Positions 25,325 through 33,091 of a stretch of DNA of 64,000 nt are shown here, one piece after another (the first letter of the stretch is position 1; each line of letters begins with the position of its first letter). The translations under genes and the position numbers were made by a program. The DNA is from Pseudovibrio sp. Tun.PSC04-5.I4 (GTDB lineage: Bacteria > Pseudomonadota > Alphaproteobacteria > Rhizobiales > Stappiaceae), in NCBI RefSeq assembly GCF_900104145.1, contig NZ_FNLB01000001.1, forward strand, positions 62,001-126,000, read 5' to 3'. The notes below the pieces were generated by a model. That model searched no databases. It was not told the DNA's origin and saw only the letters and a program-made list of their open reading frames with translations.

Positions 25325-26803
25325 GTGAAATCTGTCGACAATCGAGGACTTGACCGCTCAGTAGGTCAGATTTTCAGAGCAGAAAAAGAACAGCTTTTCA
25401 TTGAGCTACCAAGAGAGACGTTACAATCGAAACTGCTTGGCGGCACAAATGATCTGGTAAAGGCTACTGAACCTTTTCCTTTAGTGGATGTGATTGCTGT
25501 TTCAAAGCAAGAGCTGGAGAGTAAAGGAAACTCTGTTGCATTTGGTGCGCAGGGAACTCAACCGCCCGATAAAATCTATCCCAGTTATCTGAATCAATAT
25601 GGTGAGCGCGTTGCTATTGATGATGGGTCGCTGATTATTGGCTTCAAGCCAGCGGCAGATTTAAATCTGGATGCTTTTACCAAACGGTATGAGCTGGATC
25701 GCATATGGTATGATGAAATCGGGAGCTTTGGCCTCTTCCGCAGCCGGCGTCAAAAGGTTGATGAGCTACTGCCAAGACTTCGGGATGACGCGTGGCTTCT
25801 TTATGCGGAGCCAAATCTGCTTTTGACCGAAGAAGATGATGATGAGCCTCTTGATGATATGGAGGCTGTTTATCATTTTGAATATGATGGTTCTGCGCTT
25901 TGGAATCATAAATTAATCGGTTTACGTGAAGCGCAGGAGCAAACCACAGGTGCTGGTACTTTAATCGCCGTGGTGGATAGTGCTGCTGATCTTGAGCATC
26001 CTGAAATTGCAGACCGTGTCATAACCAGATCGCCTGCATTCAACTTTGCGCCAGACCTGCCGCCGCGCCGACATGGTACCGGTGTAATGAGTATCGCAGT
26101 TGGAAAAGGTATCGGCATTGCTAGTCAAGCTCGGTTGCTACCTGTTGCGATCCATACCAGCGGGTTAAAAGACTACGTAACGCGAGCACGTGCTATAAAC
26201 GTGCTTACCAAGATTTGCCGTGAAAAAAGAATTTGGGTCGATGAGCTGCAACGGTTTGAACCAGTCAACAAGCTCATTGTAAACTGTAGCTGGAAACTCA
26301 AAAAGCGTTACAATCTCATTGCTGTTGAAGAGGCCTTTCGGAGGCTTCACGAGGCAGGTGCAATTATAATCTGTTCTGCTGGTAACAATGGCACTGAAGA
26401 GGCGCATTTTCCCTCAGATTACGAATATTGTCTATCTGTTGCTGGCACAACACCGGGTGATGAGAAAACCGAGACTTCAAACTATGGCGTGCAGGTCGAT
26501 ATTTGTGCTCCTGGGGGGACAGGGTATCCATTTTCTGAAGACGACATAGTTGTGGCTACGTTAGATGCGCAAGAATGCGCCTATACGGCTGGTACATCTT
26601 TTGCTGCCCCTCATGTCGCGGGAGCTGCCGCATTGATCTGGGAGCGTATGGGAGATGTCCCTGCGTCTGCTGTCATCGAAAAATTGCTCTCTGAGGGCAT
26701 AGAGACAATAGAAGCCGCATTAGGTTCCTTTGGGAATGTGATGGGAAGCGGCCGACTAAACATCGCTGCTGCGATTTCCCCCATAACCACTAACGAGAGG
26801 TGA
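25325..26803 (+). CDS. Leaderless S8 (subtilisin-type) serine protease with fervidolysin-like prodomain
   Basis: About 492 residues from GTG 25325, chosen because GGGAG lies seven bases upstream. There is no signal peptide, so it is probably cytoplasmic. Residues about 95-175 look like a fervidolysin-type prodomain (GSLIIGFKP, then LLPRLRDD and LLYAEPNLL), followed by an acidic linker (EEDDDEPLDD). The catalytic triad is complete: Asp in AVVDSAADLEHPEI, His in PRRHGTGVMS, Ser in AGTSFAAPHVAG, plus the oxyanion Asn in SAGNNG. Small ORFs sit before and after it with good SDs, which implies a peptide-processing or defence-type cassette of unknown function. Confidence 0.8.
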   Translation: MKSVDNRGLDRSVGQIFRAEKEQLFIELPRETLQSKLLGGTNDLVKATEPFPLVDVIAVSKQELESKGNSVAFGAQGTQPPDKIYPSYLNQYGERVAIDDGSLIIGFKPAADLNLDAFTKRYELDRIWYDEIGSFGLFRSRRQKVDELLPRLRDDAWLLYAEPNLLLTEEDDDEPLDDMEAVYHFEYDGSALWNHKLIGLREAQEQTTGAGTLIAVVDSAADLEHPEIADRVITRSPAFNFAPDLPPRRHGTGVMSIAVGKGIGIASQARLLPVAIHTSGLKDYVTRARAINVLTKICREKRIWVDELQRFEPVNKLIVNCSWKLKKRYNLIAVEEAFRRLHEAGAIIICSAGNNGTEEAHFPSDYEYCLSVAGTTPGDEKTETSNYGVQVDICAPGGTGYPFSEDDIVVATLDAQECAYTAGTSFAAPHVAGAAALIWERMGDVPASAVIEKLLSEGIETIEAALGSFGNVMGSGRLNIAAAISPITTNER

Positions 26804-26808
26804 CAAGA

Positions 26809-26994
26809 ATGACCACTGCAACCGCAGAAACCAAAGACATTAGCATCACGCTTGATGATGTTGTTGCAACGGGTGAACGAATTATCGTTATAGAGAATGA
26901 AGCTCTGGCAAAAGAAATCGCTAAAGCATCCACTGATGATATGGAAGGCATTATTCCTAAAGTGACTGTGACCGTTAAGGTTGAATGGAAATAA
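26809..26994 (+). CDS. Small acidic protein (61 aa) coupled to the subtilase
   Basis: ATG 26809 has GAGAGG eight bases upstream and follows the subtilase stop by five bases. The product (MTTATAETKDISITLDDVVA...) is 61 residues, with alternating beta-like stretches, a central acidic helix (NEALAKEIAKASTDDMEG) and a C-terminal strand KVTVTVKVEWK. There is no signal peptide or membrane segment. I recognise no family. A protease inhibitor, chaperone or processed peptide are possible roles, suggested only by the tight coupling. Confidence 0.55.
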   Translation: MTTATAETKDISITLDDVVATGERIIVIENEALAKEIAKASTDDMEGIIPKVTVTVKVEWK

Positions 26995-27113
26995 CTATTT
27001 GCAGGCGCTGTGGCTACATCATCACGGCGCCTTTGTCCCCTCTGGATATATGGCCCGAGCTTAAGCAAATTGCCTTTCCCATCACAGGGTCTGTTGGGGA
27101 CAAATACAACTAA
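26985..27113 (+). CDS. Small CxxC ORF (42 aa) overlapping the previous gene
   Basis: ATG 26985 overlaps the last ten bases of the 61-residue gene and has AAGG four bases upstream. The 42-residue product begins MEITICRRCGYIITAPLSPL, a CxxC knuckle as in zinc ribbons, and ends at TAA 27111, 44 bp before the IS6 element. It may be a complete mini-protein or the start of a longer gene whose rest was lost when IS elements arrived. No family is recognised. Confidence 0.45.
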   Translation: MEITICRRCGYIITAPLSPLDIWPELKQIAFPITGSVGDKYN

Positions 27114-27157
27114 AAATTGCAAGAACGTTCCGGCAGTCTGAGCCCTGTATCTGGGAG

Positions 27158-27897
27158 GGCCCTGTTGCAAATATTGTTTTGAGTTAAATATTTTCCTCAG
27201 CGTCGTTTTTCAAGCGGCCCATGCCTCAATTTCGGCACGGTGATGGTCAAAGAGCTCCGAAAACATGTCTGCCCCTAAGCCAAATGTACGCTCGATAAGA
27301 CGGACCTCACCCTTGATCCCAGGTTGGATCTGGAACGCTTTGGCCTGGCCTTTTTTGAGGGCGCGCATCACCTCAAAACCCTTGATCGTAGCGTAAGCTG
27401 TTTTGCGCGATTTGAAGCCAAGTGTGGGCTTTATCAGCCGCTTCAGCTTGCCATGATCGGCCTCAATCACGTTGTTGAGATACTTAACGGCGGTGTTCTG
27501 TGTTCGTTGGACATTTGTCCTCGGCTTATAATGCCCCTATCGCCGGTCCGTATGTCGGGGCCTTGTCGGTATTGATCACGCGTGGTTTTTCGTAATCCTT
27601 CAAACCCTTTAACGCTTTACCCAGAAAGGTTTTTGCGGCCTTTGTGTTGCGCCTCAGTGAGAGGTAGAAGTCGATTGTATCGCTCTGTTTTGTGACCGCG
27701 CGATACAATCGACATCCACACCGCGCTCCTCAAGCATTGCTTCCAAATCACGATAGCTAATCCCGTAGCGACAATACCACCGAACAGCCCACAGAATGAC
27801 TTCACCACGATAATGCCGCCATTTGAAATCACCGCTCATTGGAATACCTCTCGTTTTGCCCAAAACCAGACATGCGAAGATTATTTGCAACAGGGTC
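27158..27897 (-). mobile_element. IS6-family element, internally deleted and frameshifted (740 bp)
   Basis: Terminal repeats GGCCCTGTTGCAAA (27158) and the inverse of GACCCTGTTGCAAA (ending 27897) resemble the IS6/IS26 end. The minus-strand transposase survives in pieces: N-terminus EVILWAVRWYCRYGISYRDL (27654-27890), then YRAVTKQSDTIDFYLS joined out of frame (27526-27708), then DHGKLKRLIKPTLGFKS (27210-27470). The DNA-binding to catalytic linker, including the first catalytic Asp region, is missing between GVDVD and YRAV. No target duplication is visible. It is inactive by itself. Confidence 0.8.
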
Positions 27898-28101
27898 TGT
27901 TTGGCCTTAGCTGAGCTTAAACGCGAAGGGAAAGCTCCCGATTACGTGAAGCTGCGACAGGTAAAGTATCTAAATAACCGATTTGAAAGCGATCATGGCA
28001 AGCTCAAACGGCTGATTAAACCATTGCTCGGCTTCCAGTCGATGCGAACAGCGGCTGCAACCATTAAAGGCTTTGAGGTTATGCGGATGTTCAAGAAATG
28101 A
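27898..28101 (+). pseudogene. IS6-family transposase C-terminal fragment
   Basis: The plus-strand frame reads LAELKREGKAPDYVKLRQVK then YLNNRFESDHGKLKRLIKPL and a C-terminal IKGFEVMRMFKK stop. This is the last third of an IS6 transposase, including the catalytic Glu region. It is a different copy from the adjacent element, on the opposite strand and directly abutting its right end. Confidence 0.75.
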
Positions 28102-28171
28102 CAGTTTGGCAGCTGGATCAGCTCTGTCGGAGGTGGGACCGAGGTTTCCTTTATCAACCGCTTGTTTGGAA

Positions 28172-28618
28172 TTTATGCCTGAATTGCGCTTGAGGAAGGC
28201 TATTTGTGTCTTAACTCAAAAGATGCAACAGAGCCTCTTCGACGATATGGAGAACTGGCTGCATACTCAGCTTTCCAGAATATCCGACAAGTCCCCACTG
28301 GCAAGAGCAATCCGTTATGCACTCACCCGCCTGCCAAAAGCACAGTCCTATCTTGATAATGGCCATCTGGAGATGAACAACAACGCAGCCGAGCGCGCGA
28401 TGAAGCCGATAGCATTGGGAAGAAAAATTATCTCTTCATGGGATCACAAGGCGGGGAAAGGCTGCTGCAATCGCCTACACACTCATACAAACTGCCAAGC
28501 TCAATAACGTCGACCCACAAGCATGGCTCACCTGGGTGCTGGCTCAAATTGCCGACCACAAGATCAACCGCATCAACGACCTCATGCCTTGGTGTTACGT
28601 TGGTAAACCAGCGTAACT
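28172..28618 (+). pseudogene. IS66-family transposase (TnpC) C-terminal fragment
   Basis: The frame contains QQSLFDDMENWL, SPLARAIRYALTRLPKAQSYL, then the IS66 hallmark NNNAAERAMKPIALGRK. A frameshift after about 28440 moves the remainder (FMGSQGGERL, then NNVDPQAWL-like text in the next frame) out of phase, ending near TGGTGTTACG. The catalytic N-terminal part is absent. It is a decayed fragment. Confidence 0.75.
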
Positions 28619-28647
28619 GAAGCGGCTCAAGCTAAATAGGTCGGGTT

Positions 28648-29103
28648 CGCCGGACGCTTACATAGGCCCGCGGGGTTTTGAAGAAAGAACTGCAGAGACA
28701 TCTGCGGACCAAACGCGCGGTACGCCGCTCCAAACACGCAAGTCTCAAACGCAATGGACTGGGCCAAATCAAAGATGCAGTCTCGATTAGCGAAAGACCT
28801 GCTTGTGTTGAAGACCGGGCAGTACCGGGACATTGGGAAGGCGATCTGATCGGAGGTTCTAGGAACAGTTATATTGCCACTCTTGTTGAGAGACAAACAC
28901 GCTATGTTATGTTGATCAAGGTTGCTAACAAAGACACCAACCGTTTGTTACGCCAGTATTTACCACGTGGCACTGATTTGTCTGTGCATTCTCAGGCAGA
29001 ACTTGATGCAATCGCAAGGCAGCTCAACGAGCGACCACGCAAGACCTTGCAATATCAAACCCCAGCTAAGAAGTTTGCTGAGTGTGTTGCAGCGATCAGT
29101 TGA
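28648..29103 (+). pseudogene. IS30-family transposase fragment, internal deletion
   Basis: ISERPACVEDRAVPGHWEGD with LIGGSRNSYIATLVERQTRY is the first catalytic-Asp block of IS30 transposases. The text then jumps from VANKDT directly to NRLLRQYLPRGTDLS and LNERPRKTLQYQTP, the C-terminal catalytic-Glu block, so the middle is deleted in frame. The N-terminal HTH is also missing. Confidence 0.8.
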
Positions 29104-29138
29104 ATCCACCGCCCGATCTCACGACTATTTGCTGCCGT

Positions 29139-29555
29139 TCATGGCCTGGATGCAAATGGCAGCTTCACAAGAGTTTCATGGCTACCGAGAGTCTTGTCGG
29201 CATTATAGGTCTTCGTCAGTTTGCCACCTGCCTTTTCAATAACCCTAACCGATCCGGGGTTTCTTGGACTTGTTGTGATTTCAACATACTTCAACCCTAT
29301 GGTTTTTGCCTCTGGCAGAATTGCACAAAGAGCTGCAGTGGCAAGTCCTTCCCCTTGTCTCCAAGGCACAACTGCATAGCCGATGTGACCGGAACATGTA
29401 GCAGGCAATTCTTCTGTTCCTTGCATCCATCTCAAGCCAATATGGCCGCAAAACTCATTGTCCCATATCCAACGCCGAATGCTCGGCAAGCGGGGCTCTT
29501 GAGAACCGTCCGGCAGTGTTATAGGCCCTGCTTTGGCAGTAGGGTCATCCAGACT
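29139..29555 (-). pseudogene. GNAT-family acetyltransferase, N-terminally truncated
   Basis: The minus-strand frame is open from 29555 (after an in-frame TAA) to its stop at 29139, with no proper start. It reads LPDGSQEPRLPSIRRWIWDN, then GHIGYAVVPWRQGEGLATAAL, which contains the acetyl-CoA-binding loop (R/QGxGxAT), and a C-terminal half with NPGSVRVIEKAGG. About 40-50 N-terminal residues of the usual fold are absent, probably lost at the junction with the Tn3 remnant. Substrate unknown. Confidence 0.65.
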
Positions 29556-29624
29556 TTATACAAAGGATGCTGCATCTTATCAAATACGGCTATTTGGACC
29601 CATAGGGGCTGACGTCAGACAATC

Positions 29625-30541
29625 TGCCATTGGCCCAGATCTGGGGCCAAGCTGATCACACCTCTTCTGATGGGCAATTCTTTGCCTCTGCTCGTAACTC
29701 AGGTGAAATTAACGCCAAATATGGACCTAATCCAGGTTTGAAAATCTAGTCTTTTTGACAGGCCAATACGCGTCTTTCCATTCAAACGTAATCGGAGCCA
29801 CGTCCGGGGAAGCTCCGTTTGTGCTGGATGGGCTGATGGGGAATGCGGCTCAGTTCAATCCGCTTGTGCACTACGTTGATACCGGCGGCGTATCGGATCA
29901 CGTCTTTGCTATGTTCCATCTGCTCGGGCATAAACTTGTCCCTCAATTGAGCTGTTTTGGAAAACCAAGCGCATGGAAAGGCCTGTCTTCTATCATCGAG
30001 AAACCGATAAACGAGGAAGCTATTCTGAGGCCTAGGGGAGACATTGTCCGCTTGGCAGCGAGCGTCAAAAGTGGGTCCGTAAAACCCTCAACACTATTGC
30101 GAAAACTAGGAGCCTACCGTCAACAAAACCGGCTTTATCTTGCTCTGGGAGAAATTGGACGGATCGAGCGCACCCTGTTCATGCTGGATTGGACGCAAAA
30201 TCCGAAATTACGGCAAGAGTGTCAGGCAGGTCTGAATAAGGGGAGGCACGTCATACTCTGGCAAAAGCTGTATTTGCTCATTCCCAGGGGCGTATTTATG
30301 ATCGATCCCCAGACGCTCAACAAAAGCGGGCAATGGCCCTTAATCTTGTTATTGCAGCGATTATTTACTGGAATACGCGCTACATCAATAAGGCGGCGAA
30401 CCATCTCCGACAAAGCGATAATCTACCAGATCCAAACCTACTAAAACACGTATCACCCTTAGGTTGGGTTCATGTCAGCCTCACGAGTGATTATGTTTGG
30501 GATTCTGGCGCGGCAGAGCGAGAAGGTGGGCGTAAACTTAT
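29625..30541 (+). pseudogene. Tn3-family transposase C-terminal remnant (multiple frameshifts)
   Basis: The frame pieces read WGQADHTSSDGQFFASARNS, then SGEAPFVLDGL, HYVDTGGVSDHVFAMFHLLG, a frame change, and finally HLRQSDNLPDPNLLKHVSPL with GWVHVSLTSDYVW. These follow the conserved order of the DDE domain and C-terminus of Tn3 transposases. At least two frameshifts and a stop after NPGLKI show decay. No res site or resolvase is visible. Confidence 0.8.
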
Positions 30542-30611
30542 GAAGATGAGAAGGTTCACCAAATGTTCGCCCTTAGCGTTATCCAGCGTACAAACCTTGC
30601 GATGACGCCAA

Positions 30612-30954
30612 CACTGACTCAACAGATCCTTGCATCTGCCGCAAAGCTAAACCAAACACGGATTTGACACTCAAACAGGTTTCAATGGCAAGATCTAAAT
30701 ACTTGGCGGGTCTCCCGCGCGGTTGCTCGCTGGTGCGAGCCAGGCACCGACAACGCTGTCTTCAACCCAGACTGTGATGTCTCCACGCCGACGCAGGCTT
30801 TCATTATACTCCGACTAGTTCGTCACACCTTATATTTGGTTTTCGCGACCTTGTGACGACGGTCGGCATTGTGTTTAAACAGCATAATGGAAGTCTTCAA
30901 AAAAGGAATTTTCAGAGAAGACACACTTCATCAGGGGAATATTGCAACAACGCC
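30612..30954 (-). mobile_element. IS5-family element, 5' fragment
   Basis: The minus strand matches the left part of the element at 45775: terminal repeat GGCGTTGTTGCAATATTC at 30954, then the ORF start region and the segment encoding SVFGLALRQTQG-type text. Several frameshifts are present. It ends about 30612 inside the transposase gene. Its end lies two bases from the stop codon of the neighbouring 30956-31450 gene. Confidence 0.65.
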
Positions 30955-30955
30955 C

Positions 30956-31450
30956 TTATTGAAATGTGTATGTTACATATCCTACTAAGGTGGCGAGGCC
31001 GAGAACTAAGAAAATCACCACAATTGGTGCGATTAGTCCTGCGAGCAAACCCAGGTTTTCGAGCCAGATAATAGGTGATTTAATTGCAATTTGATCTTGT
31101 TTGATATCTGCGAAGTTAGGCGTTTCTGCGTCATTTACAATCTTGTTTCTCCAATGGGGGCTTAAATGTGAAGCTATTGTAAATAGTAAGGCCAACCCGG
31201 CTGTGGCAAAAATGATCGGACCGACTAAACCGGGCTGCGCTCCTTCTCGGAACAGGATAACAGCCCAAAAGGTCAATACCAAAAGTCCAACTGTGATTAG
31301 CTGGCCTATACTTGCAAGTGGTATGACTTCCACCTGGTTGGAACAGATTTCACATTGATAGGTATAGGCGCTGTTATAAATTTGCATATGGCGTGCGATA
31401 GGTTTCAATGTAGGTCCGCCGCACTTATTACAGTACCGAACTTTAGGCAT
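30956..31450 (-). CDS. Zinc-ribbon membrane protein, hypothetical
   Basis: 164 residues beginning MPKVRYCNKCGG, a CxxC knuckle paired with a second CEIC about residue 35, so probably a small zinc ribbon. It is followed by two closely spaced hydrophobic segments (about 48-68 and 75-95) and a C-terminal hydrophobic hairpin (about 132-160). The stop codon lies right next to the terminal repeat of the IS5 fragment, so the original C-terminus may have been longer. It is first on the right in a group of four minus-strand envelope or secreted genes. No function is assignable. Confidence 0.6.
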   Translation of the reverse strand: MPKVRYCNKCGGPTLKPIARHMQIYNSAYTYQCEICSNQVEVIPLASIGQLITVGLLVLTFWAVILFREGAQPGLVGPIIFATAGLALLFTIASHLSPHWRNKIVNDAETPNFADIKQDQIAIKSPIIWLENLGLLAGLIAPIVVIFLVLGLATLVGYVTYTFQ

Positions 31451-31497
31451 TATGCGTTACTCATTGTTTTTGCTGATTAGAAAATGATCGCTAATGA

Positions 31498-32007
31498 TTA
31501 GATCAGGCCGATCGCACATTGCCTGCGAATTGCATCCACACCCAATGACATGCCTTTTGTTGGCAATAGAAACAATAGTGTGCCTTCGGGGTTGAGTAAT
31601 TCAATGATGAGTGCGTTTGCAAAAACATTCAGTGTTGTGTAACTAGCAGGGAAGGTGCCCTGCCATGCTTGATCGCCGGGACCACCATCGAAGTAGTAAA
31701 CTGAGATACTATCCTCGTATTCACCGCCGCCCGGTAATGAAAAACGTAGTTTCAGGTTAGCAGTCATCCCATCCTGCGCAAATAGATGGGGCAAAGAAGC
31801 CACCATCAACTGAAAAAATACCCGACTGTCTTCCCGTGCATCACAGCTTAAACTGAGATTGTAATCAGCATCCATGACCCTAATATTTACGTAATCACGC
31901 CCATTGCGGTCCGAACCGGTTTCCGTCAACCATTCGCTGGACAAAGCAGGGCCAGAAATAACCAGTAAAGAGGACAAACTGATAAGCAAACGACTTATAG
32001 CTTTCAT
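31498..32007 (-). CDS. Secreted hypothetical protein (169 aa)
   Basis: A signal peptide (MKAISRLLISLSSLLVISGP, cleavage near ALS/S) is followed by a beta-rich domain with one Cys at about residue 55 (LSLSCDARED) and a second near the C-terminus (RRQCAIGLI), which could pair. No family is recognised. It lies 24 bp after the 32032-32604 gene on the same strand, so the two are probably co-transcribed. Confidence 0.6.
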   Translation of the reverse strand: MKAISRLLISLSSLLVISGPALSSEWLTETGSDRNGRDYVNIRVMDADYNLSLSCDAREDSRVFFQLMVASLPHLFAQDGMTANLKLRFSLPGGGEYEDSISVYYFDGGPGDQAWQGTFPASYTTLNVFANALIIELLNPEGTLLFLLPTKGMSLGVDAIRRQCAIGLI

Positions 32008-32031
32008 TTTTCAGTTCCGTAAACTTGCCAT

Positions 32032-32604
32032 TCAAAATCCGAAATCAGCTACCAATTGGCTCAAGCAGGTATCTTGATATTTTTGCCCCGGGTAGATTTC
32101 AAGAATGGTGATCAGAATGCCTCTTGGACGAATTTCTTCACCTAGCAAAACTTCCTGTGGCCCGGTCTCATCTCGCAAAGTGCGGACCCAAGTTCTTCCG
32201 CTGTCTGTCTTGATTTCGATTTTCTTGACGCGTGAATTGTTCAGATACGTTTTAGTTGATTTGTCATATCCGTTTGCGATGAGCAACCGATCGTATGCTG
32301 GCGGCCCGGTATCACCTTCGAAGGGCTCATAGGATAGTTCGATGGCCTCTCCAATCCCATTTCCTTTGACGCCTTCGCACCACGCACCTTCCTGAAACAG
32401 GTTTTGCGGGCCGTAGAGATTGGCCTCTTGTGAGGGTAAGGCACTTGAAACACACCACGAGATACTCTTAGCAATCTGCGTTTCCTGAGCAAGTTTATGG
32501 CATATGGAGTACGTTGTTTTAGATGCCCCAACAACGTTCTGCGGGGTGGCTAAAACAATGAAGAAACCGAGTAACGCAAGGGTATAATTTTTAAGTTGGG
32601 TCAT
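32032..32604 (-). CDS. Secreted protein with NADase-type glycan-binding (discoidin-like) domain
   Basis: 190 residues with a hydrophobic N-terminal signal segment. The body shows the discoidin-like fold recognised next to bacterial NADases: ANLYGPQNLFQEGAWCEGVK, GNGIGEAIELSYEP, LLIANGYDKSTKTYLNNSRV and a C-terminal ILEIYPGQKYQDTCLSQL. Such domains bind glycans at the cell envelope. No catalytic domain is attached here. Its neighbours are small secreted proteins and a two-component system, which suggests a cell-surface interaction module, though that is inference. Confidence 0.65.
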   Translation of the reverse strand: MTQLKNYTLALLGFFIVLATPQNVVGASKTTYSICHKLAQETQIAKSISWCVSSALPSQEANLYGPQNLFQEGAWCEGVKGNGIGEAIELSYEPFEGDTGPPAYDRLLIANGYDKSTKTYLNNSRVKKIEIKTDSGRTWVRTLRDETGPQEVLLGEEIRPRGILITILEIYPGQKYQDTCLSQLVADFGF

Positions 32605-32659
32605 TCTCGTGTCGCCTGTGGCTTACAAGTAGGTGTGACGGGGCATGTGCTTTAAATGA

Positions 32660-32980
32660 TTAAGGCTTCAGGATGCAAATATGGTCCACGAAACGACCGT
32701 TGGATACCGTGTTGATATCGACTTGTTTGCCGTCATTGTAGGCCCACGCGATTTGTTTTCCGATAGCTTTAGTCGTGTATATTTTCCAACCACAGGCATT
32801 GTGGTGTAGTTGAAAGCAACCTTGCCCAGAACGCTCGGCAGTACATTCACCTTTGGTCGACCATGCGGGAAAGTTCCCTCCTTTAACCGCTAGGTCTAAT
32901 TTTGTAGCTGCCGAAGGTGACGCGGATGCAAAAGCTATCAAAACTCCCAAGCTAATCGACTTTATTAGTGTACTGACCAT
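32660..32980 (-). CDS. Small secreted Cys-containing protein (106 aa)
   Basis: The start MVSTLIKS at 32980 is preferred because GAGGAAG lies upstream; the in-frame ATG 32998 would add six residues. A signal peptide (cleavage near SAA/T) precedes a short mature domain with four cysteines (about residues 47, 56, 64 and 103: GECTAE, QGCFQL, NACGWK, HICILK), likely two disulfides. No family is recognised. It points away from the histidine kinase gene, and the 111 bp between them could hold a shared divergent promoter. Confidence 0.6.
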   Translation of the reverse strand: MVSTLIKSISLGVLIAFASASPSAATKLDLAVKGGNFPAWSTKGECTAERSGQGCFQLHHNACGWKIYTTKAIGKQIAWAYNDGKQVDINTVSNGRFVDHICILKP

Positions 32981-33091
32981 GGTTCTTCCTCGCTGCAAGC
33001 GCGGTACTCAGAGCATACCTGCTTGTGGTTTATTCATAGAGTTTTATACTTGGTTGATTTTGATTGGAACGCAATTGGTACAGATGTACTA

